NCBI GenBank assembly: GCA_903927645.1
Contig: CAIYNX010000252.1
Coordinates: forward strand, 1-32,457
DNA: 32,457 bases
Source: an uncultured Mucilaginibacter sp.
GTDB lineage: Bacteria; Bacteroidota; Bacteroidia; Sphingobacteriales; Sphingobacteriaceae
Reading direction: 5' to 3'
A program made the position numbers and the translations under genes. Shown piece by piece: positions 8,021 to 17,500 of this stretch (the first letter of the stretch is position 1; every line of letters begins with the position of its first letter). The notes below the pieces were generated by a model. The model was not told where the DNA came from, did no database searches, and saw only the letters and a program-made list of their open reading frames with translations.

Positions 8021-9126
8021 TGAAACAGTTTATAAATAAGTATTTAAAGGTAATTGACCGATATATTATAAAAAAGTATATGGGTACTTTTTTATTTACC
8101 CTAGGTATTTTTGCTGTAGTTACGGTAGTTTTTGATATTAGTGAACATTTGGATAATTTTTTAAAAAATCATTCAAGCATACAAGACATTGCCTTTAAAT
8201 ATTATGCAGGTTTTATCCCCTTTTATATGAACCTGCTTTCACCTTTAATTAATTTTTTGGCTGTTATATTTTTTACCGCTAAAATGGCCAACCAAACAGA
8301 AATTGTACCTATATTAAGTGGGAAAGTTAGTTTTAACCGCTTTTTGAGGCCATATTTTATTTGCGCCAGTTCAATTTTTGTTGTGTCGTTTTTCGCCAAT
8401 GTTTACTTAATTCCTTTTACAAATAAATTAAAAATCACTTTTGAAAATTCACATAACTTCAATAGTGATGATCCGACCAGAAGTGAAGTACATATTCAGC
8501 TCGACAAGCATACATTTGTTTACCTACAGAATTACGATAATTCTATACATACCGGTTATCAGTTCATTCTTGAAAAATTTAATGGTGATGAATTAAAGGA
8601 GAAATTGATTTCTCAAACTATTTCTTATGATTCGGTTAAAAGAGTGTGGACCATGAAGGGATATACTATTAAATATATTAATGGACTAAAAGAACAATAT
8701 GTTGATGGGCTGGTAAAAGTAAAAGATACTGTATTAGATATGCGCCCATCTGATTTTATAGTATATGATAATATTTATTCGGCGATGTCAACCAGTGACT
8801 TAAGTAGAAGTATTGAAAAAGAAAAAATAAGGGGAACTGGTGCTTTGCAGGCCATGAAATATGAAAAATATCAACGTTTTGTATATCCGTTATCGGCATT
8901 TGTATTAACTATTATAGGTGTGGCATTATCATCGCGTAAAGTAAGGGGTGGTATAGGATTACCCCTCGGAATTGGGATATTTTTATGTTTTGCCTATATA
9001 GTTGTTGGCAGGTTTGCCTTGGTTTTTGCTGTTAAAGGTAATATGCCTCCACTTATTGCAGTTTTTATACCAATAGTATTATTTGGATTAGTGGGTACCT
9101 ATTTACTTATTAAAGCTCCTAAATAA
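8020..9126 (+). CDS. LptF/LptG family LPS-export permease
   Basis: A 368-residue permease of the YjgP/YjgQ family, the membrane part of the LptB2FG transporter that pulls LPS out of the inner membrane. It starts with IDRYIIKKYMGTF, the typical cytoplasmic entry of the family, then three hydrophobic helices (about 22-45, 55-85, 100-130), a periplasmic beta-rich domain (about 140-275) and three C-terminal helices (about 285-365). I chose the ATG at 8020, which overlaps the tgt stop as TAATG; an in-frame non-ATG start 14 codons upstream lies inside tgt and is unlikely. Whether it is LptF or LptG cannot be told from this sequence alone. Its own stop overlaps the next start in the same way. Confidence 0.92.
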   Translation: MKQFINKYLKVIDRYIIKKYMGTFLFTLGIFAVVTVVFDISEHLDNFLKNHSSIQDIAFKYYAGFIPFYMNLLSPLINFLAVIFFTAKMANQTEIVPILSGKVSFNRFLRPYFICASSIFVVSFFANVYLIPFTNKLKITFENSHNFNSDDPTRSEVHIQLDKHTFVYLQNYDNSIHTGYQFILEKFNGDELKEKLISQTISYDSVKRVWTMKGYTIKYINGLKEQYVDGLVKVKDTVLDMRPSDFIVYDNIYSAMSTSDLSRSIEKEKIRGTGALQAMKYEKYQRFVYPLSAFVLTIIGVALSSRKVRGGIGLPLGIGIFLCFAYIVVGRFALVFAVKGNMPPLIAVFIPIVLFGLVGTYLLIKAPK

Positions 9127-10037
9127 TGCAGCTTAAAAAGCCTTTAAATCTTATAAATAAAAACTTACTTATACTACACTTAACGGTTGTTGTTTGGGGT
9201 TTTACAGGTCTTTTAGGTAAACTTATAAGTATTTCGGCAGTAAGCTTAGTATGGTACAGGGTTTTTATTGCTTTTGTATCATTATTTATTTATTTTAAAC
9301 TTTTTAAAATCCCCATAAAGGTAAATAAATCAACCCTTATTATTTTGCTACTTACAGGAGGCTTATTAGCAACCCATTGGGTGTTGTTTTTCGCTTCTAT
9401 AAAGTATTCAACTATACCTGTAACTTTGGTTTGTTTATCGTCAATAACCTTGTTTACTGCCATATTCGAACCTTTAATAAATAAAAAAAAAATATCAAAG
9501 CTTCAAGTATTTGCAGGTGCATTAATAATTACAGGGATTGTTATTATTTTTAAATTCGAAACTAAATATACCCTGGGTATTTCAATTGGGTTAATAAGTG
9601 CAATGGTTGCAAGTATTTTTCCAATTATAAATTCAAAAATGATACAGAAAAATGGGGCAATGCTAATAGGTTTTTATGAGTTATTAGGTGCATTTATTTG
9701 GATAAGCATATATCTTTTGTTTACTCAGGGCTATAAAAACTCAATTATTCCTTCTACTATTGATATTTTTTACCTCATTATACTTGGAACTATTTGTACT
9801 TCGGTTGCCTATGTAGCCGGAGTATCAGTAATGCGGGAATTGCCGGTTTTTAGAGTTGCCCTTATTACAAACTTGGAACCTGTTTATGGAATTTTGATAG
9901 CTTTTATCTTTTTTAGAGATTTAAACAATATGACTCCGGGTTTTTGGGTAGGAGCCGGAATTATTTTATCAACCATAATACTTTATCCAATTACACAACG
10001 AAAAGTTTATGAACGAAAAAATCGAGGAAATCTATAA
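9126..10037 (+). CDS. DMT-superfamily (EamA) transporter
   Basis: A 303-residue integral membrane protein with about ten hydrophobic helices and an internal two-fold repeat of EamA domains (about 14-142 and 150-290). TVVVWGFTGLLGKLISI near the N-terminus and the matching half beginning around 150 are typical of the drug/metabolite transporter family. Members export amino acids, purines or other metabolites; no substrate can be assigned. The start ATG overlaps the stop of the LptF/G gene (TAATG at 9124-9128), so expression is coupled to tgt and the LPS permease. The gene ends 24 bp from the convergent kdsB with no strong hairpin between them. Confidence 0.9.
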   Translation: MQLKKPLNLINKNLLILHLTVVVWGFTGLLGKLISISAVSLVWYRVFIAFVSLFIYFKLFKIPIKVNKSTLIILLLTGGLLATHWVLFFASIKYSTIPVTLVCLSSITLFTAIFEPLINKKKISKLQVFAGALIITGIVIIFKFETKYTLGISIGLISAMVASIFPIINSKMIQKNGAMLIGFYELLGAFIWISIYLLFTQGYKNSIIPSTIDIFYLIILGTICTSVAYVAGVSVMRELPVFRVALITNLEPVYGILIAFIFFRDLNNMTPGFWVGAGIILSTIILYPITQRKVYERKNRGNL

Positions 10038-10061
10038 TAAGGAATTTTAATTTTTGTTCCC

Positions 10062-10793
10062 CTAAAAATATTTTAATATTTTTTCCAAATCTTCAGGTGT
10101 GTCTATCGCAAAAGTTTCATATTCGGTTTCGGCTACTTTTATGCAATATCCATTTTCTATCCAACGTAATTGTTCAAGGCCTTCAGCTATTTCTAATGGT
10201 GATGGGGGTAGTTTAGTAATTTCCTTTAATATAGGTAACCTATAACCGTATATGCCAATATGTTTAAAGTATTGATAATGTGCTAACCATTTCTCCTGCT
10301 CTTGCCCCCTAATTAGAGGAATAGTAGCACGCGAAAAATAAATAGCCTCAGCCATAGCATTTATTAAAACCTTTGGGGTATTTTGGTTAAAAAGCTCATT
10401 ATTGGTAGTGATTTTTTTTACAAGTGTTGCAATATCCGCACCTGTATCAAAACAGTTTGCTAATTTATCAATTTGATTAGGGTGGATAAATGGTTCATCG
10501 CCTTGGATATTAATCACTGCATCATAATCAGCATAGGTAAGAGTCGCCTCAGCACACCTATCCGTTCCGCTTTGATGATTGGGTGAGGTCATGATTACCT
10601 GACCACCAAAATCTAATACATGATCATATATACGGGAATCATCAGTAGCAACAATTACCTGATTTAGCGAAGTACATTGCTTTGCTTGCTCATAAACCCT
10701 TTGTATCATGGATTTACCCTTTATACTTACCAATGGCTTACCCGGAAACCTTGTTGAAGCATAACGTGCGGGAATAATACCAAGAATTTTCAT
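10062..10793 (-). CDS. kdsB: 3-deoxy-manno-octulosonate cytidylyltransferase (CMP-Kdo synthetase)
   Basis: A 243-residue cytidylyltransferase that activates Kdo with CTP for lipid A core assembly in the cytoplasm. Motifs in order: IIPARYASTRFPGKPL (6-21), which binds CTP, VATDD (48-52), SGTDRCAEA (75-83), NIQGDEPF (95-102) with the metal-binding Asp, and the C-terminal AIDTPEDLEKI. Length and motifs are normal. It follows the deoxynucleoside kinase by 21 bp on the same strand and probably shares its transcript. It links this part of the window with the heptose operon at the left end: both feed LPS inner-core synthesis. Confidence 0.96.
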   Translation of the reverse strand: MKILGIIPARYASTRFPGKPLVSIKGKSMIQRVYEQAKQCTSLNQVIVATDDSRIYDHVLDFGGQVIMTSPNHQSGTDRCAEATLTYADYDAVINIQGDEPFIHPNQIDKLANCFDTGADIATLVKKITTNNELFNQNTPKVLINAMAEAIYFSRATIPLIRGQEQEKWLAHYQYFKHIGIYGYRLPILKEITKLPPSPLEIAEGLEQLRWIENGYCIKVAETEYETFAIDTPEDLEKILKYF

Positions 10794-10814
10794 TAAAAAA
10801 ACAATTGAATAAAA

Positions 10815-11429
10815 TTAAAAAAGCCCATTAATTTCACGTTCAACCAATTGAACCACCGAAGCCAAATCTTCGGTATTATTTGCAAAATCAATGGTATCTT
10901 TATCAATAATAAGGAGTTTACCTAAATTATAGCCATTTATCCATTTTTGATATTTATCATTTAGTTTTGATAAATAATCAAGTCGAATACCACTTTCATA
11001 CTCTCTCCCACGGCGTTGTATGTTATTAACTAAAGTAGGTACTGATGCCTTAAGGTATATAAGTAAATCAGGAGGCTTTATAAATTCGGTAATATTATCA
11101 AATATTGCTTGATAATTTTGAAAATCGCGGGTAGTCATCAATCCCATATCATGCAAGTTCTCTGCAAAAATATAGGCATCTTCATATATTGTTCGGTCTT
11201 GAATTATATTTTGACCACTTTTTTGTATGTCAATAATCTGACGGTAGCGACTGTTTAAAAAATAAATTTGAAGATTGAAACTCCAACGTTTCATATCGCT
11301 GTAAAAATCTTCCAAATAAGGATTGTTATCAACGGCCTCAAATAAAGGTTCCCAAGTGTAATTCTTAGCCAGTAATTCGGTCAGTGTAGTTTTTCCTGCG
11401 CCTATATTTCCTACTATAGCTATATGCAT
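10815..11429 (-). CDS. Deoxynucleoside kinase family protein
   Basis: A 204-residue P-loop kinase of the dNK/dCK-dGK family. The Walker A motif GNIGAGKTT is at 7-15; DRTIYEDAYIFA (near 78-89) corresponds to the D/E-R-S signature that binds the nucleoside, and RRGREYE (near 137-143) is the LID arginine region. The family phosphorylates deoxyadenosine, deoxyguanosine, deoxycytidine or thymidine to the 5'-monophosphate in nucleotide salvage; the preferred base cannot be told here. It lies between trpS (163 bp upstream) and kdsB (21 bp downstream). No promoter with a good -7 box is visible in the spacer. Confidence 0.9.
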   Translation of the reverse strand: MHIAIVGNIGAGKTTLTELLAKNYTWEPLFEAVDNNPYLEDFYSDMKRWSFNLQIYFLNSRYRQIIDIQKSGQNIIQDRTIYEDAYIFAENLHDMGLMTTRDFQNYQAIFDNITEFIKPPDLLIYLKASVPTLVNNIQRRGREYESGIRLDYLSKLNDKYQKWINGYNLGKLLIIDKDTIDFANNTEDLASVVQLVEREINGLF

Positions 11430-11592
11430 CTTAGTTCATTATTAAATATTGGTAATTAAAATGGCGCATGCTTAAAATATTGCTTTTATAAATCAGAAAC
11501 TATTCTTATAAAAATAATATTTACAATAACTCATAAACAAAACCTCGCCTAATATACAATTTGATTGGCTAATTTTCAACAACTTAGTTAAC

Positions 11593-12588
11593 CTAAAAAC
11601 TGCGGAATCCTATAATTTCTCTCACCTCCCGAATAGTTTTTCCGGCACTTTCCCTAGCCTTTTCGGCCCCTAGGTTTGCAACCTTTCTTAAATAAGCTGC
11701 ATCATCAGCAATATCCTTAATTCTTTCTCTTATGTCACTTGTTGCACCAATGATGTCTTCAGCCAGTTGCTTTTTTAAATCACCATATCTTATTTGGCAG
11801 CTATTGTACAAATTTTCGAAATGAATTAAAGTATCAGTTGAGGAAACTACCTTCATAATATCAAATAAGTTTTGAATTTCGATTGGCTTTTCCTGATTTT
11901 CAATATTTGGACCCCCATCAGTAACTGCACGCATTACTTTTTTTCGAATAACCTCGGGCGAATCAGAAAGAAAAACCGCATTGCCCTCTCCTTCTGATTT
12001 TCCCATTTTTCCTTTTCCATCCAATCCTGGTATCTTTACCAAATTATCACTAAAATTAAACGCATAAGGTTCGGGGAAGTATTGATTATTATATAACCTA
12101 TTAAATCGGTTGGCAAAATTTCTTGACATTTCAAGGTGCTGTTCCTGATCTTTTCCTACAGGTACCTTTGTAGCTTTGTGTATAATTATGTCTGCCGCCA
12201 TCAATACCGGGTAAGTCAATAACCCTGCATTAACATTCTCCGGATTATCTCTAACTTTATCTTTAAAGGAGGTACTTCGCTCCAATTCGCCCATATAGGC
12301 ATTCATGTTCAGGTATAAATAAAGTTCGGTAACTTCGGGAACATCCGACTGTATATAAATAGTGGCTCTTTCCGGATCTATACCCGCGGCTAAATATTCA
12401 ACTAGTACCTGTTTAACATTACCATGTAAGTTTTCGGGAGTTGGATGAGTAGTTAAAGAATGCAAATCGGCAATAAAAAAAAAGCAGTTATAATTATCCT
12501 GCATTTTAACAAAATTTTGTATCGCACCGTAATAATTTCCTAAATGCAAATTACCAGTTGAACGAATACCACTAACAACAATTTCCAT
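11593..12588 (-). CDS. trpS: Tryptophanyl-tRNA synthetase
   Basis: A 331-residue class Ic aminoacyl-tRNA synthetase of normal bacterial length. It charges tRNA-Trp with tryptophan. The HIGH-class motif is HLGN at 15-18 within SGIRSTGNLHLGNY, the adenosine-binding VGKDQEQHLEM lies at 144-154, and the KMSKS loop is KMGKS at 194-198, a common variant in this enzyme. The start at 12588 fits the family N-terminus well, so the position of the -7 box only 5 bp upstream is notable. No T-box or trp leader is visible in the spacer. The next gene on the same strand is the deoxynucleoside kinase. Confidence 0.97.
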   Translation of the reverse strand: MEIVVSGIRSTGNLHLGNYYGAIQNFVKMQDNYNCFFFIADLHSLTTHPTPENLHGNVKQVLVEYLAAGIDPERATIYIQSDVPEVTELYLYLNMNAYMGELERSTSFKDKVRDNPENVNAGLLTYPVLMAADIIIHKATKVPVGKDQEQHLEMSRNFANRFNRLYNNQYFPEPYAFNFSDNLVKIPGLDGKGKMGKSEGEGNAVFLSDSPEVIRKKVMRAVTDGGPNIENQEKPIEIQNLFDIMKVVSSTDTLIHFENLYNSCQIRYGDLKKQLAEDIIGATSDIRERIKDIADDAAYLRKVANLGAEKARESAGKTIREVREIIGFRSF

Positions 12589-12593
12589 AATTG

Positions 12594-12601
12594 CGAAAGT
12601 A
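12594..12601 (-). promoter_or_regulatory. Candidate -7 promoter box for trpS
   Basis: On the minus strand this reads TACTTTCG, 7 of 8 matches to TAnnTTTG. It ends 5 bp before the trpS ATG. If used, the mRNA would be leaderless or nearly so. No clear -33 TTTG is visible. Confidence 0.4.
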
Positions 12602-12704
12602 AGTAATTTTTATATTTTGGGTTGAACGAAAACTGACTTCAATCTCAAATATTTTATTTTGATATTTTTTGAATAGGCATTATGGCCATTTTAGTCTATT
12701 AAGT

Positions 12705-12736
12705 TTTGTTTAAACGGTTGTTATTTTATAAATTTG
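12705..12736 (+). promoter_or_regulatory. Bacteroidota-type promoter (-33 TTTG, -7 TAAATTTG)
   Basis: TTTG at 12705-12708 and TAAATTTG at 12729-12736 are separated by 20 bp, close to the consensus TTTG-N19-TAnnTTTG. This is the best complete promoter in the window. It ends 6 bp before the ATG of the acyltransferase gene. Confidence 0.65.
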
Positions 12737-12742
12737 GTGAGC

Positions 12743-13474
12743 ATGATTAATTTTCTGAAAAAAATTCATACAAATTTCTATAAGGCTTCGGTTGTGTTTT
12801 TTTTCATGCTTTTATGGCCAATTGCTATTTTTTTGAAAAAAAAAAAGGAGCGCTATAAGCATATCAACCAATTTCGCAGGGTTATATCATTCTTATCAAC
12901 AGCAGTTTCTGGTATATTTTTCAAAATTAAATATGAAACAGATATTGATTGGAGTAAAACCTATGTTATTATCGGCAATCATACCTCAAACCTTGATGTT
13001 TTAGCTATCAATTTGGCTGCAAAAAATAATCATAGTTTTATTGGAAAAGAGGAGCTAAAATATAAAATTGTACTTCGCTATTTTTTCAATACTATTGATA
13101 TTACTGTTAATAGAGAAAGTAAAATTTCTTCATTCAAGGCATTTAAATTAGCTGCAGAAAAGTTGGAAAAAGGCATAAGTGTGGTTATTTTCCCTGAGGC
13201 AACCATTCCTCTTGTTTACCCTCCGCAATTAAACCCATTTAAAAATGGCGCATTTAGGCTAGCCATAGAGATGAAGGCACCCATTATTCCAATAACATCA
13301 CTTGATACTTGGAAAGTTTTTTGGAATACTGGTAGCCAATTTGGTAGCCGACCAGGGATTAGCCATATATTTGTTCACAAACCAATTGAAACTGCACACT
13401 TAACCTTAGATGACGCGGATACCTTACGAGATAATGTGCACAATTTAATTAAAGAAAAATTAGAACTATTATGA
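12743..13474 (+). CDS. Lysophospholipid (1-acyl-glycerol-3-phosphate) acyltransferase family protein
   Basis: A 243-residue PlsC-like enzyme that adds an acyl chain to lysophosphatidic acid or a similar lyso-lipid at the inner membrane. One N-terminal hydrophobic helix (about 13-31) precedes the catalytic NHTSNLD motif (NHx4D, near 80-86). Motif III, normally FPEGT(R), reads FPEATIP here, with the glycine changed to alanine and no arginine; the following FKNGAFRLAIEM and PIIPI segments are intact. I chose ATG 12743; GTG 12737 and TTG 12734 are possible but overlap the promoter box. The last four bases overlap the gatC start (ATGA). A role in phosphatidic acid synthesis is likely; lyso-ornithine lipid acylation is an alternative. 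Confidence 0.86.
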   Translation: MINFLKKIHTNFYKASVVFFFMLLWPIAIFLKKKKERYKHINQFRRVISFLSTAVSGIFFKIKYETDIDWSKTYVIIGNHTSNLDVLAINLAAKNNHSFIGKEELKYKIVLRYFFNTIDITVNRESKISSFKAFKLAAEKLEKGISVVIFPEATIPLVYPPQLNPFKNGAFRLAIEMKAPIIPITSLDTWKVFWNTGSQFGSRPGISHIFVHKPIETAHLTLDDADTLRDNVHNLIKEKLELL

Positions 13475-13764
13475 TTATTGATGAAGAAACCGTTGATAAA
13501 ATTGCTCATCTTGCCCGTTTAGAACTAAATGCAGATGAAAAATCGGTTATGATTAACGATATGAATAAAATCTTAGATTTTATGGAAAAGTTAAACGAAT
13601 TGGATACAACCGGAGTATCACCTCTGATTTATATGACCGATGAATTTAATATTTTACGTGCTGATATAGTGAAACAAGAAATCACACATGAGGAAGGTCT
13701 TTTAAATGCTCCAAAACATGATGATAACTTTTTCTTGGTTTCTAAAGTAATAAACTTGAAATAA
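13471..13764 (+). CDS. gatC: Asp-tRNA(Asn)/Glu-tRNA(Gln) amidotransferase subunit C
   Basis: A 97-residue GatC protein. It wraps around GatA and stabilises the GatCAB complex that amidates mischarged Glu-tRNA(Gln) or Asp-tRNA(Asn). The N-terminus IDEETVDKIAHLARLELNADE is the family hallmark, followed by ILDFMEKLNELDTTGVSPL and a C-terminal APKHDDNFFLVSKVI segment, all in the normal order. The start ATG at 13471 shares four bases with the acyltransferase stop, so the two are translationally coupled. GatA and GatB are not in the window, which is common because gatC is often unlinked in Bacteroidota. Confidence 0.96.
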   Translation: MIIDEETVDKIAHLARLELNADEKSVMINDMNKILDFMEKLNELDTTGVSPLIYMTDEFNILRADIVKQEITHEEGLLNAPKHDDNFFLVSKVINLK

Positions 13765-13866
13765 CCAATCCAATTATCTTTTTTCCGCTAGTTTTTAAGA
13801 TTTCTAACAAAAAAACACACATAGGTGTAACAATATCATCGCTCAAACTGTCAAAAAGAAAAAAAT

Positions 13867-14589
13867 ATGGAATCTCTAATAACGTTGAAAGATATTGGGC
13901 GCAAATATGTAATTGGCACAGAAATTATACATGCATTAAAATCAGTTTCTCTAAGCATAAAAAAGGGCGAATTTGTAGCTTTAATGGGGCCTTCTGGATC
14001 TGGCAAATCAACGTTAATGAATATTTTAGGCTGTTTAGATACTCCTTCAAAAGGTGAATATTGGTTAAACGGAACCAATGTAAGTGGTATGACAGATAAT
14101 GAACTTGCAGAGGTTAGAAACAAGGAGATTGGTTTTGTATTTCAAACCTTTAACTTACTGCCTCGTAATACTGCACTTGATAATGTTGCGCTACCATTGG
14201 TATATGCTGGAATTAGTAAAGAGAAAAGGATGGCCCGAGCTAAAGAAAATTTAGAAAACGTTGGTTTAGGTAATCGTATTGGTCATAAACCAAATGAGTT
14301 ATCGGGCGGACAAAGACAAAGGGTGGCAGTGGCACGTGCATTAATAAATAACCCTTCAATTATATTAGCCGATGAACCCACCGGTAACCTTGATACTAAA
14401 ACTTCAATTGAAATTATGGGTTTAATTGAAGATATACATGCAAAAGGCAATACAATTATTTTAGTTACTCACGAGGAAGATATTGCCCTCCATGCCCACA
14501 GAATTGTTCGTATGCGTGATGGTTTAATTGAAAATGATTATGCAAATACTAATATTCAAAAGGTAGATCGAAACAGTGTTGTGGCTTAA
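13867..14589 (+). CDS. ABC transporter ATP-binding protein, LolD/MacB type
   Basis: A 240-residue ATPase. Walker [10 protein letters not shown] (41-49), Q-loop near 93 (VFQTFNLLP), signature [14 protein letters not shown] (145-158), Walker [13 protein letters not shown] (165-176) and the H-loop THEE are all intact. The sequence belongs to the LolD/MacB/FtsE/SalX group, which drives mechanotransmission permeases that move lipoproteins or export peptides and macrolides. No permease is next to it; the only matching permease in the window is at 22.8-24.1 kb, so the pair may be split. It follows gatC by 102 bp and ends 5 bp from the convergent sensor-kinase gene. Confidence 0.93.
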   Translation: MESLITLKDIGRKYVIGTEIIHALKSVSLSIKKGEFVALMGPSGSGKSTLMNILGCLDTPSKGEYWLNGTNVSGMTDNELAEVRNKEIGFVFQTFNLLPRNTALDNVALPLVYAGISKEKRMARAKENLENVGLGNRIGHKPNELSGGQRQRVAVARALINNPSIILADEPTGNLDTKTSIEIMGLIEDIHAKGNTIILVTHEEDIALHAHRIVRMRDGLIENDYANTNIQKVDRNSVVA

Positions 14590-14594
14590 TATAT

Positions 14595-17500
14595 TTAATT
14601 AACTTTAAATGGTATGGTAAATATAAATTTACTTCCATTACCGTGTTCACTTTCTATTTCCAAGGTACCACCATTTTTTTCAATAAAATCCTGACTAATA
14701 AGTAAACCTAAACCTGAGCCCTTCTCACCTTCAGTACCATTTTTGTATAAACTCCTGAAGTTAAATATATTTTCAATTTCTTCACTTGTTAGGCCTGTAC
14801 CATTATCTTGTACAAATACCTTTATAAAACCATTTATAGTTTCGCAGCCTATAATAATTTTACCGCCAGTTTGAGTAAACTTTATGGCGTTGCCAATTAA
14901 GTTTCTTAAAATCAAGTTAACCATATCCTTGTCGGCATACACTAAAATGTTATCATTTACCATGTTGATTACCTCGATTGATTTATCAAAAAAGCGCACT
15001 TTAAATAAATCATAATTTTCAATAATCAAAAGTTTTAAATCAAACCATACTGGCCTTAATTGAATACCCTCCAACTGATTTTTTGCCCAATAAAGTAAAT
15101 TGTCTGCTAAGTTTAGGGTAGATCCAATACTTAAATTGAGCATTGGTAATAAAATCTGTAATTCTTCAAAACTTATATCTCCAGAATCAATTAAATCAAA
15201 AGTACTTTTTAATTGCGCTAAGGGTCCTTTTAAATCATGAGAAATTATGGAGAACAATCTATCTTTTGTAACATTTAGAGCCTCTAACGATTTTTTCTGG
15301 GTCAGAATTTCATTATTCTTATTGATAAGCTCTTCAGTTTGCCGGTCGACCATTGATTTTAAGCGTACTCTTATTAATTTAAGCCTCATGGTGTTTATTG
15401 TATTACCCAAATACAAAATTGTTAAAGCAATTATTAAATATAAAATATAGGCAAACCATGTTTTATACCATGGAGGCTTTACATAAAATGAAAAATTAAC
15501 CGGCTTACTTACCTCACCATAAACATTTTTTGATCGAACCAAAAAATTGTAATTACCATCATCAAGATTAGTAAAAACAACTTCAGACGATCCATTCCAT
15601 TCCGACCATTTATTTTCAAAGCCTTCAAGTTTGTATTGAAATTTGTTTTCGGTCGAGGACTCTAAAAATGTTGAGCGAAAGAAAATATTTATGGTATTTA
15701 AATTATAACCAATTTCTTTGACCTGATTTTTAGAACCATCCTTGAAAAGGATTTTTTTCTTTGCTAAAACTTCAGTAATCTTAGTTTCAAATGGTTTATT
15801 ATATTGTAATGTTTGGTTGGGTTTAAAGGTTATTATTTTGCCTTTATATCCAAGTAAAATTTCTCTATTATCATCTGCAAATATTGGTGCGTCAACATCT
15901 ACCCTTATATTATTTGTTTTAATAGAAATTTTACTAAAAGGTGTCTTTTTTAATTTATAGGTTCCGTTTGGCTGTATTGCAAGTAAACCTGCGGTTTGTA
16001 AGTTTTTGGAAGGGGCTCCCCAAAAATAAATATCACCATTCAATGTTTGCGTTAATGAATAAATGCACCAACTTTTAGTAGCTTCATGATCAAAAACAGG
16101 ATCGGGCTCGAATTTATTTTTTGATTTATTGAACCTATATATTCCTTTACTAGTTGTAAAAATTATTTTTCCATTGTTCAATCTAAAAATTCGGTTATTA
16201 ATATTTAGTGGCAAACCATTTAAATTACTGTACGATATTTTAGAAATAACAGAATCTTTTTTGTCATTTAATTTGATTTTGATAATTCCCTTATTAATTT
16301 GACTTAACCAAAACTCACCATCCTCTTCTTGAATATTAAAGGCACCTTCATCAAAACCTTTTATCAGTTTAGTGACCCATTTCGAATTATTCTTTTTCAA
16401 TAAAAATAAACCGCGATCCTCAGATCCTATTAAGAATACATTTTGCATGCCATTAATTTTACAAAATGAACGTGCAATCATTGTTGGAGTAATTCTAACA
16501 GGATGGTTATTTATTAATTGAATTACTCCTGTAAAGCCTACAAAATAAGTTTGTTCATCAAAATGATAAATACTGTTGATAGGAAAATGTTCTTTATTAT
16601 ATATCGGGAAAAATGATTTACCATTTTTACAATACAAATCAATTTCAGTCCCGGCGAAATAACTTGATTTATCTTTTCCAATTGTAATAATTGATTTATT
16701 TTCGGTGCCCAGACCGTTAAAATGGTCTGTATAGGATAATGGTGAATTCGTATAGATTTCCGTAATGTTATAGTCATTCCCAACCCACAGGTTGCTATCT
16801 TTATCAATAAAATTAGTGGTTGAGGAAAATGAACTACCGATTGATTCTTTACTTATATAATGAATTATTTTCCCGTTTTCATCAATAAAAACAAGGCCAA
16901 AGCCTGATTTTACTGCAATAATCCCATTAGAGAGGTAGTTCAATTGTGTGGTGGCAGTATCAGCTTTAAAAAAATCAGATGGTATTTTTTTAAATAGAAA
17001 TGCTTTAGCACCTACTTTCCTATTTTTATCCAAAACAAAAACACTACCGCTTTTGTTTAATAATAAATAGTTTCCGTTTTTAAAAGTTGTAATAAAAACA
17101 ATATCCAATTTTTTAATTTCCGAATCAAAATCGGCACGTACAAACTTCCCATTGTCAAAAACGCAAAAACCATTTCCATTGTATACAATTATTTGATTAT
17201 AAAGCTTAAAAATCCTTGTATTGCTAACTTTATAGATTTTAAACTTACCATTATGATATTGATATATCTTTTCATTATTGGAAAAAAAAACATCATCATT
17301 AACTACAATAGTTTTATAAACATAACCAATGCCTTGTTCTTCCTTTGGAAGTAATGACAATAAAGAATGATATATATAGGTTCCAAGGCTATCCTTCCTA
17401 AAATAACCCAATTCGTTGGCCGAACCTATATAAATATCCTCACGCTTATTAATATCTAATGATGAAATATAATCTTGATTAGGGGTATTAAGTAAACCCC

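Noticed and set aside
14590..14594. Five-base gap between the convergent ATPase and sensor-kinase genes as a sign of gene fusion or truncation
   Set aside because: Both proteins end with normal family C-termini, so the tight spacing is ordinary compact genome layout.
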